From contig JAGHUA010000006.1 in assembly GCA_018065085.1 (NCBI GenBank), positions 1-64,000 on the forward strand: 64,000 bases of DNA. The letters run 5' to 3'. Made by a program: the position numbers and the translations under genes. This document shows positions 55,258-64,000 of the stretch, piece after piece. This DNA is from Candidatus Liminaster caballi (GTDB lineage Bacteria; Bacteroidota; Bacteroidia; Bacteroidales; UBA3663). Numbering within the stretch: position 1 is the stretch's first letter; the number at the start of each line of letters is the position of its first letter. Under the pieces are notes generated by a model. It saw only the letters and a program-made list of their open reading frames with translations. It made no database searches and was not told where the DNA came from.

Positions 55258-58200
55258 TTAGAATGTTACGTTAACACCGAAGTTGTAAGTACGTGGCATT
55301 GGGTAACGACCTGTATCAAGACCCGTGCAGAGAACTGAACCCTGACCGCACTCTGGATCACCGTACTTGTTGTACTTAGAGAAGCAAGCCAAGTTCTGAA
55401 CACCTGCGTAAACGCGGAGGTTCTGGATCATGAGCTGACGAGAGATCTTGCGTGGGAGAGTATAACCAACCTGAATGTTAGAAATCTTCAGGAAGTCGCC
55501 ATTCTTAACCCAAGCGTCGCTTGCACGCATGTTGTAGTTCTTATCGGTGATAGTAAGACGTGGCTGTGATGCATTTGGATGCTCTGGAGACCATGCAGCA
55601 GAAGCAGCAGACTTCAGGATGTTAGGAGTACAGCCGTCATCAGATGCGAACATATTGGTAAGACGCATTGCTGAGTAAGAGAAGATCTTCTGGCCGAACA
55701 CACCATGCATCTGAATGTTTGCATCCCAGTTCTTCCAAGTAAGGCCGATGTTGAAGCCATAGTTGAATGCAGGGAAGCCATTGCCAAGGATTTCCATATC
55801 CTCGCTATTGATTGCACCATCACCGTTGAGATCCTTGAACTTGTAGTCACCGACAGTGGTCTCAGAAGCATCGTTACCATTAGGGATAGATGCAAGATAA
55901 GCAGCAAGTTCATCAGCATCGTGGATAATGCCGTCTGTGCGATAGCCATAGAATGAACCTACAGCCTCACCCTCCATGGTGATTGAGTGATTACCCCAGT
56001 GATAGCCATCAGCTGCACCGACTGCACCAGTGTTAGAACCGTCACCTGTGCCCTGGCCAGATGAGTCAGAGTTTGTATAGTAAACAGGATCACCCATCTT
56101 CTTAACCTCGTTGCGGAGAGTTGAACCTGTGAAGGTTACGTTTACAGAGAGGTCGTTGTTGAAACGCTTGTTCCAACCCAACATGATCTCGAGACCACGG
56201 TTCTCGATCTCGCCATAGTTGGTGTAAATATTGTCGTAACCAGATGAAGAACGGATCTGCTTGTAAAGGAGAAGGTCCTTAGAAGTACGGATGAAGTAAT
56301 CCAAACCTACAACGAACTCGCTACCAAAGAATGCAGCATCAATACCGATGTTAGTCTGCTCGTTGGTCTCCCACTTAAGACCGAGATCCTTGAGTACAGG
56401 ATAGAAGCCCTTGACTACGTTTGGATTATTGCCAAGACCGAGAGCTGCGCCCTGTCCGTAGTAAACATACATACCATCGACGTTCAAACCTGTTACTGAG
56501 AGGTCGGTAGCACCGCCTGAGTTACCTGTCTGACCCCAACCTGCACGAAGCTTCAAGTTGTCAATCCAATCGATATCCTTCATGAAGTCTTCCTGAGAGA
56601 TACGCCAGCCGAGGGCTGCTGATGGGAATGTACCCCAGTGGTTCTTAGCACCGAAGTTTGAAGAACCGTCCTTACGGATAGTTGCAGTCACGAGGTAGCG
56701 ATCCATGAGAGAGTAGTTAACACGGCCGAAGTACGAAATGCCACGTGACTCGAGGTTAAGTGCACCATAACCCTGACGGCTCTCATACTTATTGGTTGTA
56801 AGGTTGATATCGCGGTTGTTAGGTGATTCGAAACCTGTTGCATTAGCGCTAGCCCACTGACCATACCAGCGAGAAACCTCATTACCGAGCATTACGTTCA
56901 AGTCATGAACGCCCTTCTCGAAGTGATAATTAAGAGTATTTGAGATGTAGAGTGTCTGGCTCTCACCGTTGCTTACGCTGAATGCATACTCATTACCATC
57001 GCGTGGAGCATAGTAAGCATCACCTACGGCATCTGCGCCACCACCGTTAAGGCCGTTGACAAGATTGATGTAATTGCCATCGACGATGTTGAAACGCTGG
57101 CAGTAGATACCACCATTGAAGTTGTTCGATGAGTTAGAGTTGTAGTCGTAAGAAACGAGGGTCTTCCAAGTAAGGCCTTCAAATGGAGTAATAGAAAGAT
57201 ATGCGTTAGCAAGTGTGCGGTTTGTGCGGTTGCGAGCGCGATTCTCCATCTGCTTAGCATACATATTGCCGAGGGTTGTGCCCCAGAAACCATCGTTGAA
57301 GTTCTTACCACCGGTAACTTCACCGTAAGTGCCGTCAGGGTTTACAACGTTTGGAGAAACGTATGTGCCTGGACTAACACCTGCATATGTAACAGTGCTG
57401 CTGGTGATGAAATCCATTGAAGGACAAGCAAACGCGAAGTCACGGAGAGAAGAGAGGTTACCGAAGTTACCTACAGAGCTGTTCGAACCATGAGAGTCAG
57501 TATGTGTATAGCTAACCTCTGAACCGAACTCAAGGTACTTGTTAACCTGAGTCTTGACATTGGCACGAGCTGTGATACGCTGGAACTGGGTGTTAACAAC
57601 GATACCGTCGTTGCGGAGGAAACCTACCGAACCTGCATAAGTGGTCTTGTCGTTACCGCCAGAAGTAGAGATGTTGTAGTTCTGCTTCCATGCAGCGCGG
57701 GTCATCTGATCCTGCCAGTCGATAGCCTTACGCTTGCCATCGTACTCTGCATTCCAAACAGGGTTCCACATGATTGGGTTGCCACTTTCATCAACCTGAC
57801 CGTCATTGACACGAGCCTGACGGAGGTTAGCAGCATAACCGTCAACACCGCAAACATCAAGAGTGCGTGAAAGAGTCTGAAGACCAAAGTCTGCTGTGAT
57901 GTTGATGTTAGAGTGACCCTTGCTACCATGCTTAGTAGTAATCATGATGACACCGTTAGCACCGGCAGCACCATAGATAGCGGTGGCAGAAGCATCCTTG
58001 AGGATATCGATGCTCTCGATATCAGTTGGAGCAAGGAAGTCTGCATTGTTACCAACCTGGATGCCGTCAACTACATAGAGAGGAGCAGCTGAGCCATTGA
58101 TGGTGGCGACACCACGGATACGGATCTGTGCCTTTGAATCAGGAGCACCGTCCTGCATGGTAACCATGACACCAGGAGCAGAACCCTGAAGACCCTGACC

Positions 58201-58614
58201 GATAGTGGTAGGAGACTTCTTGAGCATAGATTCCTGATCGACAGAAACCACTGAGCCGGTGATGTCAGACTTCTTCATGACACCGTAACCAACTACTACT
58301 ACGTCATCGAGCATCTGCTGATCCTCAACGAGCTCGATCTTGATTGGGCCGTTACCAACAGGCTTTACGTTCTGTGTGGTGTAGCCAACATAAGAAATTA
58401 CAAGGACGGCATCATTGCCAATGTTGATGGAGAAATTACCATCTGCATCGGTAATAGTACCATTTGTGGTGCCTCGCTCAGCAACGGCAACGCCAATCAT
58501 TGGCTCGCCATCTGTGTTAGAAAGCACCGTACCCTTGACATTACGCTTCTGGCCAAATGCTACTGAGGTAGCAAAGAGGCAAAGCGTCAACAAAAACAAA
58601 AGTCTTGTTTTCAT
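55258..58614 (-). CDS. SusC/RagA-family TonB-dependent outer-membrane transporter (SusC 3)
   Basis: 1118 residues with a signal peptide ending AFGQ (~22). A carboxypeptidase-like domain (~24-95; VKGTVLSNTDGEPMIGVAVA) is followed by a clear TonB box LDDVVVVGYG (~101-110). The plug (~112-225) includes QIRIRGVATINGSAAPLYVV, DIESIDILKDASATAIYG and GANGVIMITTKHG. The barrel ends in RTYNFGVNVTF. This is a canonical SusC, unlike SusC 1. It is the first gene of a two-gene unit with a long AT-rich leader and a -7-like promoter element at 58732-58739. Confidence 0.96.
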   Translation of the reverse strand: MKTRLLFLLTLCLFATSVAFGQKRNVKGTVLSNTDGEPMIGVAVAERGTTNGTITDADGNFSINIGNDAVLVISYVGYTTQNVKPVGNGPIKIELVEDQQMLDDVVVVGYGVMKKSDITGSVVSVDQESMLKKSPTTIGQGLQGSAPGVMVTMQDGAPDSKAQIRIRGVATINGSAAPLYVVDGIQVGNNADFLAPTDIESIDILKDASATAIYGAAGANGVIMITTKHGSKGHSNINITADFGLQTLSRTLDVCGVDGYAANLRQARVNDGQVDESGNPIMWNPVWNAEYDGKRKAIDWQDQMTRAAWKQNYNISTSGGNDKTTYAGSVGFLRNDGIVVNTQFQRITARANVKTQVNKYLEFGSEVSYTHTDSHGSNSSVGNFGNLSSLRDFAFACPSMDFITSSTVTYAGVSPGTYVSPNVVNPDGTYGEVTGGKNFNDGFWGTTLGNMYAKQMENRARNRTNRTLANAYLSITPFEGLTWKTLVSYDYNSNSSNNFNGGIYCQRFNIVDGNYINLVNGLNGGGADAVGDAYYAPRDGNEYAFSVSNGESQTLYISNTLNYHFEKGVHDLNVMLGNEVSRWYGQWASANATGFESPNNRDINLTTNKYESRQGYGALNLESRGISYFGRVNYSLMDRYLVTATIRKDGSSNFGAKNHWGTFPSAALGWRISQEDFMKDIDWIDNLKLRAGWGQTGNSGGATDLSVTGLNVDGMYVYYGQGAALGLGNNPNVVKGFYPVLKDLGLKWETNEQTNIGIDAAFFGSEFVVGLDYFIRTSKDLLLYKQIRSSSGYDNIYTNYGEIENRGLEIMLGWNKRFNNDLSVNVTFTGSTLRNEVKKMGDPVYYTNSDSSGQGTGDGSNTGAVGAADGYHWGNHSITMEGEAVGSFYGYRTDGIIHDADELAAYLASIPNGNDASETTVGDYKFKDLNGDGAINSEDMEILGNGFPAFNYGFNIGLTWKNWDANIQMHGVFGQKIFSYSAMRLTNMFASDDGCTPNILKSAASAAWSPEHPNASQPRLTITDKNYNMRASDAWVKNGDFLKISNIQVGYTLPRKISRQLMIQNLRVYAGVQNLACFSKYNKYGDPECGQGSVLCTGLDTGRYPMPRTYNFGVNVTF

Positions 58615-58731
58615 AAGCTTGGATTTTGGTAAATATTAATAAAAAGTGAGTGTGTGTATCTTATAGTTTGAATAATGTCCGCATGTGTGCAAAAAGCAAT
58701 ATTTTCGCATGTATGTACGCTTTAACGGCGG

Positions 58732-58739
58732 CAAAGGTA
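58732..58739 (-). promoter_or_regulatory. -7-like promoter element for susC 3
   Basis: The minus strand reads TACCTTTG, a full match to TAnnTTTG, 118 bp upstream of the susC 3 start. I see no TTTG at the expected -33 position, so the promoter may need an activator. The resulting leader of about 110 nt is long. Confidence 0.45.
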
Positions 58740-58904
58740 ATTATATATTTTTTAACATTAGATTTTGTCTGTTACATTTTTGTTTTAGTCAAAAAATGTA
58801 GCGTTACATTATCTTTGCCTAATGTTACTCACTTTGATTATCAAACTATTACACGCACCAAAATCACAGCTTTGACTATTACATTAGGGCCGTTGTTTCA
58901 CAAA

Positions 58905-58947
58905 AATATTAATAAAAAAATAGGATTTCCCCGGTTGGAGAAATCCT
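58905..58947 (-). terminator. Intrinsic terminator after batE
   Basis: AGGATTTC (58922-58929) pairs with GAAATCCT (58940-58947) around a 10-base loop. On the minus strand it is followed by TATTTTTTTATT. It lies 46 bp after the batE stop and ends the bat transcript. Confidence 0.85.
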
Positions 58948-58992
58948 AAAGAAAGAAAAATCTTATCGCTTATCTTGTATTGATAGTATGTC

Positions 58993-59754
58993 TCAGATCA
59001 CTTCGAGCATATTGGATGGCATCCAGCCGACGTTGCCATCGGAGAGTTCGATCTCTGACCATCCGCTGAGCTGCTGGCGCACACGCACCTTGAGTCCCTC
59101 GTGGATGATGAGAAGCTGTGTGCCACTCTCGGCAGGTGTGGAACGGACGGTAACCGTCGGAGCCATGATCACGGCATGATCGTGGGATGTCTGGCGATCG
59201 GCCTGCGCATTGGCATAGAGAATGCTGACGAAGAAAAGGACTATGAGCAACAGGGCTCCGTAGAAACCGAACTTACGCACAGCCACCTTGCGCATAAAGG
59301 CATAACAGATCACACAGCAGAGGAAAAGCAGGAAAAGCACGATGCTGATGTTGCTCCATTCGTCAGACGAGAAACAGTCGCGCAGGGCATTGCTCCATGT
59401 GACGAAGATGACAGGCTGGATGCTTTCGATCTTATCCACACAGTTGAGCTGTGCAAGTTCGAGGTTGGCACGAGCATCTTCGTTCGACGGATCGCGCTGA
59501 AGGCATCGCTCGTAGTTAAGAATGGCCTTGGCAAAAAGCTGCTGCTTATAATACGAGTTGCCAAGAGCGTAGTAAAGGTCTGGCGAACCGTTGAAAGCCT
59601 CGACCAGCACCTCATATTGCTTTGAGGCATCCTCATAGCGTCCCTGTTCGTATGCCAAGGCTGCCTCTGCCACAAGTTCGGCAGGATTGATGATCTCGGC
59701 ATGAGCCAGGGTCAAGGTCAGGAAACAAACTATGGCAGTGATTATCTTTTTCAT
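58993..59754 (-). CDS. batE: BatE-like protein: TPR plus SH3-like domain
   Basis: 253 residues from the ATG at 59754 (MKKIITAIVCFLTLTLAHA, a signal peptide). The open frame reaches back to 60033, but that extension overlaps batD in another frame and reads as a shadow. TPR repeats occupy ~30-105 (LAYEQGRYEDASKQYEVLVE, PDLYYALGNSYYKQQLFAKA). Two membrane segments follow at ~134-155 and ~163-182. A bacterial SH3-like domain forms the end (~195-253; VTVRSTPAESGTQLLI, GWSEIELSDGNVGWM). This matches BatE of the Bacteroides aerotolerance cluster. It lies 55 bp after batD. Confidence 0.88.
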   Translation of the reverse strand: MKKIITAIVCFLTLTLAHAEIINPAELVAEAALAYEQGRYEDASKQYEVLVEAFNGSPDLYYALGNSYYKQQLFAKAILNYERCLQRDPSNEDARANLELAQLNCVDKIESIQPVIFVTWSNALRDCFSSDEWSNISIVLFLLFLCCVICYAFMRKVAVRKFGFYGALLLIVLFFVSILYANAQADRQTSHDHAVIMAPTVTVRSTPAESGTQLLIIHEGLKVRVRQQLSGWSEIELSDGNVGWMPSNMLEVI

Positions 59755-59809
59755 ATTCAATTGTGGTTTCAGTGTGAATAATAATATGTCAATACACAAA
59801 GGACGAAGG

Positions 59810-61639
59810 TCAGAGTGCCTTCTCAAGCTGTCCGATGATCTGCTCGGCCTTTTCATAGAGCTTGTCCATGGCCGAACCGTCGGCAGAAGGAGCATAGCGG
59901 GCAAACTCGCATGTCTGGAGTACATCGGCACAGCCATCGATGACCTGAGCGTCAACGCCACGGCTGGCGAGCTGCTGGCGGATGCTGTCAGTGGTAAGCT
60001 CACTGAGCTGGATGGACAGTTTGTCTGACACATAACCCATCATTGCCTTGTGGACCGACTCATAGAACGCAGATTCCTGCTTTGCCTTGAGAGCCGCAGC
60101 CGCAGCCTTGAGACGACGCGTTGCCACCTTGTTGGCCTTACGTGTACGCTGTCCGGTCTCATCGGCACGAAGCTTCAACTCGCGACGGTAAACAATGAAC
60201 ACGACAATGAGCACAAGCAGAGGCAGGACAATCCAAAGCCAATAGGCAAGAGTGCCAAAGAACGGACGGCTATCGGCACGGAGGCTGTCAGGCGCGATGA
60301 CATGGATATAACGAATGTCACTGCCGAGCACCTTGATGCGCTCCTGGGTTGAACCTGTATAATCTGTGCTGCCCGATGAGGCAGAAGCATCGCCGGCTCC
60401 CTTCTCGACATTGAGCATGAACTCGTCAGTACGCGCCACCTGATAAGAACCGGTGCGTGGGTTGAAGAAACCGAACTCGACAGCCGGAATCTTAAAGTCG
60501 CCGGCAAAACGAGGGATGATAGTATATTCGATTACCTTCCGGCCCGAAATGCCATTCTTTGTGACACGTGTGTTAAGGTCGGTCTTTGGGTCATAGACTT
60601 CAAAGTCGGCAGGGAACTCAGGCTGCGGTTCACGCACATACTTCAGATTGCCCGTACCCTCGATGGTGATGCGATAGATGACCGCATCGTTGGCCTTGAT
60701 GCTCGAAGATGTGAGTTCGCCCTTGATTGAGAACTCGCCGACAGCATTCATATAGGATGCAGGCTTGCCCGACGGCAGGGTCTTTACATTGATCACACGT
60801 TCGGCACTTGACACTGGCACCTGGACGTTGGAATAGACGTTGAACGGATCGTCCCAGAAACTGCGGCGACCGGTATAGACCTGAGCGATGGCCGTGAGTG
60901 AACCCGGTTTGATGCGTATCTCGCCAGAATGCTGAGGGAAGAGCATCCACTGACGTACAGGATAGGCTCGATAGACACCGCCGTTGAACTGCTCGGTGAC
61001 AGCCTGGACATTGTCGCCAAGGTCAATCTCCTGAACGGTGAAGCCCTCCATATCAGGGAACTTCACGTCGTTGACGCTTGCTACGTTCTGGTTGCGGAAA
61101 TAGAGTTTCATCGTGGCTACGAGAGCCTCTCCCTCATAAACGGTGGTCTTATTTACGTCGATGCCAAGCATGATATCGTCCTTGCCGATACCGGTCGATG
61201 ACTGCGAGCCGCCATTGCGCTTGTCTCCGGACGACTGGTTGTTCTGACTGGCTGCAATAGCCTTAACTGTCAGTTCGTTGCTGGTATAGAGCTTTCCGCC
61301 CACCTTTGCCTTGGCTGCAGGAATGGTATAGGAACCTTCCTTCTCGGCCACAAGCACATAGGTGTAGGTCGTAGTATTGCTTGTGGTCATCTTTCCGCTC
61401 GAATCGATGCTGCGCTGCATATAGGTGCTTGGGAAAGGACCGCTGACCAGTCGCAAACCTGAAGCCGAAGGATCGCACTCAAAGTTGTCGCACTTATCAT
61501 TGATCTCGAACTCCACCTGTATGCGCTTGCCAGCCTCGACGGTCGATCCGCCTTTGACGCTTGCCACAAACGAGACTTCTGCCCATGCCGATGCAAGGGA
61601 GAGGAATGCTACAAGTATTGCCAGTAAAAACTTCTTCAT
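59810..61639 (-). CDS. batD: BatD-like membrane-anchored protein
   Basis: 609 residues with a signal peptide ending AWAE (~20). A long extracytoplasmic region of repeated Ig-like beta domains follows (VEAGKRIQVEFEINDKC, SYTIPAAKAKVGGK, VYEGEALVATMKLYFRN, MLFPQHSGEIRIKPGSL, YTIIPRFAGDFKIPAVEF). One membrane helix (~477-497, WLWIVLPLLVLIVVFIVY) and a cytoplasmic helical C-terminus follow. This is the layout of the BatD/oxygen-tolerance family. Its molecular task is unknown. It probably forms a membrane complex with the VWA proteins BatA and BatB. It lies 75 bp after batC. Confidence 0.9.
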   Translation of the reverse strand: MKKFLLAILVAFLSLASAWAEVSFVASVKGGSTVEAGKRIQVEFEINDKCDNFECDPSASGLRLVSGPFPSTYMQRSIDSSGKMTTSNTTTYTYVLVAEKEGSYTIPAAKAKVGGKLYTSNELTVKAIAASQNNQSSGDKRNGGSQSSTGIGKDDIMLGIDVNKTTVYEGEALVATMKLYFRNQNVASVNDVKFPDMEGFTVQEIDLGDNVQAVTEQFNGGVYRAYPVRQWMLFPQHSGEIRIKPGSLTAIAQVYTGRRSFWDDPFNVYSNVQVPVSSAERVINVKTLPSGKPASYMNAVGEFSIKGELTSSSIKANDAVIYRITIEGTGNLKYVREPQPEFPADFEVYDPKTDLNTRVTKNGISGRKVIEYTIIPRFAGDFKIPAVEFGFFNPRTGSYQVARTDEFMLNVEKGAGDASASSGSTDYTGSTQERIKVLGSDIRYIHVIAPDSLRADSRPFFGTLAYWLWIVLPLLVLIVVFIVYRRELKLRADETGQRTRKANKVATRRLKAAAAALKAKQESAFYESVHKAMMGYVSDKLSIQLSELTTDSIRQQLASRGVDAQVIDGCADVLQTCEFARYAPSADGSAMDKLYEKAEQIIGQLEKAL

Positions 61640-61714
61640 ATTCTGTAGTTAGTTCGTTATTCAAAAATAGATTTCAGAACGATGCAACGATGCGTCGCCA
61701 TGTGTCAGGATGTG

Positions 61715-62494
61715 TTACCAGTCCTTGAGAGTTCCGTTCATGCGGCGGATCTCCATCTCACGTTCCTTTTCCTTGTCTTGTTCCTGTTGTTTCCTCATCA
61801 CACGTGCCTGAGTTTCTTTCTCCTCACGCTCGTTCTGTTCGAGGATGGACTGACGCTGGTCTTCCGACATCTGACGGTTGTCCTGCTGTTGCTGCTGGTC
61901 TTGCTGCTGTTGCTGATCCTGATTCTGCTGCTGTTGCTGGTCCTGTTGCTGCTGGTCCTGCTGTTGCTGCTGATCCTGGTTCTGCTGCTGTTGTTGTTGC
62001 TGGTCCTGCTGATCCTGATTTTGATCCTTCTGGTCCTGATTCTGCTCTTTATCGAGCTGTTTCTTTGCCACAAGATAGTTATATCGGGCATCATGATCAG
62101 TAGGATCCTGTTTCAGTGCCTCCTTGAAGCAATTTGCAGCTTGCTGGTACTGCTGGGCTGCCATGGCAATCTCGCCCTTCTGATAAAGAGCCTGCGAACA
62201 GAGTTTGCGATTATCGTCGCGATGTGCATCTCTTACCAGACCCGTGAGGATGCTGTCGGCCTCCTGCATCTTATGGACATCCTGCTGGCAGATAAGTGCG
62301 GTGGCGAGGTTAAAACGCGCCACGGTGTCTGACGGATTGATATCGAGCGCACGACGATATGACATCTCGGCATCCTGATAACGTCCGGCCTCGAAGTGAC
62401 TGTTTCCCGAACGGTCATAGCTGCGCACCTTGCTCTGTGCCATCACAGAACAAGCCACCAGCATACATATATATATAATAATGTATCGTTTCAT
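61715..62494 (-). CDS. batC: BatC-like TPR protein with glutamine-rich region
   Basis: 259 residues with a signal peptide ending VMAQ (~20). TPR repeats span ~28-150 (GNSHFEAGRYQDAEMSYRRA, LYQKGEIAMAAQQYQQAANC, PTDHDARYNYLVAKKQLDKE). Residues ~150-205 are almost only Gln, Asp and Asn in QQQQQDQ-type repeats, and the end is highly charged (EEKETQARVMRKQQEQDKE). BatC-type proteins follow this TPR-plus-charged plan, though the Gln tract is unusually long. Its start overlaps the batB stop by 4 bases (ATGA), indicating coupled translation. Confidence 0.87.
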   Translation of the reverse strand: MKRYIIIYICMLVACSVMAQSKVRSYDRSGNSHFEAGRYQDAEMSYRRALDINPSDTVARFNLATALICQQDVHKMQEADSILTGLVRDAHRDDNRKLCSQALYQKGEIAMAAQQYQQAANCFKEALKQDPTDHDARYNYLVAKKQLDKEQNQDQKDQNQDQQDQQQQQQQNQDQQQQQDQQQQDQQQQQNQDQQQQQDQQQQQDNRQMSEDQRQSILEQNEREEKETQARVMRKQQEQDKEKEREMEIRRMNGTLKDW

Positions 62495-63522
62495 TCGAAC
62501 AACTTAATTTTAGAGAACATCGGTGTGGCACGGTCAACGACAAACAGATCGATCAGCAGACACAGCATGGCCACAAGCACGAACCAGAAGAACTGATCGT
62601 CATATTCGGCATAGACATGGCTTTCGAGTTCGGTAGTCTTCATCTGATGTAGCGACTCGATGACCGAATTAATGGCTGAATTGCTGTTGTCGGCATGGGC
62701 ATAGACACCATGACCGGCCTCAGCCACCTGACGGGCAATCGACTCATCCAGACGAGTGGTGATAGGATTGCCGTTGCTGTCCTTGCGCGGACTGTTACGA
62801 CGACCGGAACCGTCAGGAATTACCGTGCCCTGAACCGAACCGACGCCAATGACATGCGTAGGGATTCCCTTCTCATAAGCGGCAGTGGCGGCGCCTGCAG
62901 CATCATCCTCATGGTTTTCGGCATCGGTAATAAGCACGATAGCCTTGCTGCTCTCCTCTCGCGGAGTGAAGCTGCGCACCGCCAGGTTGATGGCAGCACC
63001 GATGGCCGTACCCTGCACCGAGATATTGCCTGGCGCAATCGATTCGAGGAACATTTTGGCCGACACATAGTCATTGGTGATTGGCAACTGCACCACGGCA
63101 TCGCCAGCAAAGACTACGAGACCCACCTGATCGTTCTTCATCTGGTCGAGCATACGCGACAGCATTCGCTTTGACTTATCCAGACGGCTTGGGGCGATAT
63201 CCTCAGCCAGCATTGAGTTGGAGATATCGAGACAGACCATCACCTCGATACCGTCCTTCTTGACTGTTTCGAGCTTCGAACCGAACTGCGGACGGGCAGC
63301 TGCAACGATAAGGCATATCATGGCCACCATCTGCAGGATGAACTTTATGTTGCGCTTCTGACTGCTGACGCCATGCATCAACGGACGCAACAGAGCCACG
63401 TCGCCGAAACGGGCAAGCGCATGACGGGAAAGATGTGACGACATGACGAAAATGCCTGTCAGCACCACAACCGCCAGAAGCAGCCAGAGCATATTGGGAT
63501 TTGCGAAACGGAAGTTATCCAT
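62491..63522 (-). CDS. batB: BatB: membrane protein with von Willebrand factor A domain
   Basis: 343 residues. Two N-terminal membrane segments (~11-28, ~60-76) precede a VWA domain (~90-300) and a C-terminal membrane segment (~318-336). The metal-ion-dependent adhesion site is complete: D99-I-S101-N-S103, a central Thr in the GTAIGAAINLAV stretch, and ITDAENHEDDA. BatB acts with BatA in the aerotolerance cluster, probably as a metal-dependent protein-binding module facing the periplasm. It lies 63 bp after batA, with a duplicated 22-bp sequence in the gap. Confidence 0.93.
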   Translation of the reverse strand: MDNFRFANPNMLWLLLAVVVLTGIFVMSSHLSRHALARFGDVALLRPLMHGVSSQKRNIKFILQMVAMICLIVAAARPQFGSKLETVKKDGIEVMVCLDISNSMLAEDIAPSRLDKSKRMLSRMLDQMKNDQVGLVVFAGDAVVQLPITNDYVSAKMFLESIAPGNISVQGTAIGAAINLAVRSFTPREESSKAIVLITDAENHEDDAAGAATAAYEKGIPTHVIGVGSVQGTVIPDGSGRRNSPRKDSNGNPITTRLDESIARQVAEAGHGVYAHADNSNSAINSVIESLHQMKTTELESHVYAEYDDQFFWFVLVAMLCLLIDLFVVDRATPMFSKIKLFE

Positions 63523-63530
63523 TATTCTTT

Positions 63531-63574
63531 GTTATTGTAAACCGATAAATCTGTTATTGTGAACCGATAATCCA
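63531..63574. repeat. Tandem 22-bp duplication between batA and batB
   Basis: GTTATTGTAAACCGATAAAT (start of unit 1, 63531-63552) is repeated as GTTATTGTGAACCGATAATC (start of unit 2, 63553-63574) with three differences across the unit. It fills most of the 63-bp batA-batB gap. Confidence 0.7.
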
Positions 63575-63585
63575 GTTGTTGCCTG

Positions 63586-64000
63586 TCAGATCAGATTGCG
63601 CAACACCGTATGACGGAGCAGCACATGGAGCAGCAACATGATGATGGCTGCAATGGCGAAAGGAAGGAACTCCTCCTCGCGGCGACTGAACTCGCGCACA
63701 CTCATCTTCGTCTTCTCCATCTGGTCGATCTCCTCGAAGATGTCCGAGAGCTTTGCCTTGGTGGTGGCACGGAAATAGCGTCCGCCCGTGCTGCGCGCCA
63801 TGTTGCGGAGAAGGTCTTCGTCAAGGTCTGGCTTGACCGTCTGCTTGATGGCACGGCCGAACATATCGTAGCCCGTGGTCATCTCAAACTCCTTGTCCGT
63901 ACCGACACCGATTGTATAGACACGTATGCCCAACGACTGAGCCACGGAAGCGGCATCGTTAGGCGAGACGTCGCCGGCATTATTAGAACCGTCGGTCAGC
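63586..64000 (-). CDS. batA: BatA, C-terminal part (5' end outside window)
   Basis: The frame is open to the window edge; the GTG at 63945 is internal, not the start. The visible 137 residues begin in the VWA domain (LTDGSNNAGDVSPNDAA, then GIRVYTIGVGTDKEFEM), continue through RNMARSTGGRYFRATTKAKL and DIFEEIDQMEK, and end in a membrane segment (~FAIAAIIMLLLHVLL) with a short basic tail. This matches the end of BatA, the first VWA protein of the cluster. The metal-site DxSxS would lie outside the window. Confidence 0.9.
   Translation of the reverse strand, partial: LTDGSNNAGDVSPNDAASVAQSLGIRVYTIGVGTDKEFEMTTGYDMFGRAIKQTVKPDLDEDLLRNMARSTGGRYFRATTKAKLSDIFEEIDQMEKTKMSVREFSRREEEFLPFAIAAIIMLLLHVLLRHTVLRNLI

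Larger units (their letters stand above)
58615..58992. other. AT-rich spacer between the SusCD pair and the bat cluster
   Basis: 378 bp without a gene. It contains the SusC 3 leader and promoter element (58732-58739), an inverted repeat ACATTTTTG/CAAAAAATGT (58774-58782 and 58790-58799), three GTTACATT-like words between 58771 and 58810, a plus-strand TATCTTTG word (58810-58817) with no gene behind it, and the bat terminator (58905-58947). Confidence 0.7.

Noticed and set aside
58810..58817. Plus-strand TATCTTTG promoter-like word
   Set aside because: No TTTG at the right distance, and downstream lie only the bat terminator and minus-strand genes.
59755..60033. 93-codon upstream extension of the batE frame
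   Set aside because: Overlaps batD in another frame, is Ser/Arg/Leu-rich, and is followed by a proper signal peptide start at 59754.
61875..62045. Possible CRISPR-like or minisatellite array
   Set aside because: The repeats are irregular CTG/TTG-type codons encoding the BatC Gln tract in frame; there are no spacers of uniform length.

Overview
The window looks like a chromosomal segment of a gut-type member of the Bacteroidales, most probably Prevotellaceae. This rests on three SusC/SusD pairs, promoters of the TTTG-N20-TAnnTTTG type, a batABCDE cluster, a Bacteroidetes-style division and cell-wall cluster, and the C-terminal tails on the secreted enzymes (a YNLSGxR-like segment ending in VIK or IVR), which are common in Prevotella. 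The genus is an inference; no rRNA or other typing gene is present.

Layout. Positions 1-492 hold the 3' end of an AstE/AspA-type zinc hydrolase gene on the plus strand. From 34517 down to 640 everything is on the minus strand. First comes a stand-alone gene for a large modular secreted protein (34517-30984) with its own terminator. It is followed by an 11-gene, roughly 30-kb run with gaps of 8-38 bp or a small overlap: FAS1 lipoprotein, SusC, SusD, FAS1 lipoprotein, FAS1 lipoprotein, SusC, SusD, GH30-like enzyme, zincin-like protein, PL11 rhamnogalacturonan lyase with a long beta-repeat extension, and a GH128-like enzyme. I read this as a polysaccharide utilisation locus. Outer-membrane SusCD transporters and surface FAS1 lipoproteins would capture material opened by secreted enzymes. 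The lyase points to the pectin rhamnogalacturonan I, while the GH128-like and GH30-like enzymes point to other or mixed glycans.

A tRNA-Gln gene with an excellent promoter (34695-34818, minus strand) and a repeat-rich spacer separate this locus from the division and cell-wall cluster on the plus strand (35261-52227): rsmH, ftsL-like, ftsI with a PASTA domain, murE, mraY, murD, ftsW, murG, murC, ftsQ, ftsA, ftsZ. These genes make UDP-MurNAc-peptide and lipid II and assemble the septal machine. An ABC-F protein gene follows ftsZ. mraZ is absent from its usual place before rsmH.

From 52228 to 53144 there is a terminator, a small ORF with its own promoter, and what appears to be an internally deleted remnant of a kinase-like gene. 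An orphan SusCD pair follows on the minus strand (58614-53145). The window ends in the minus-strand bat cluster (batA partial, batB, batC, batD, batE; 64000-58993), whose terminator lies at about 58905-58947.
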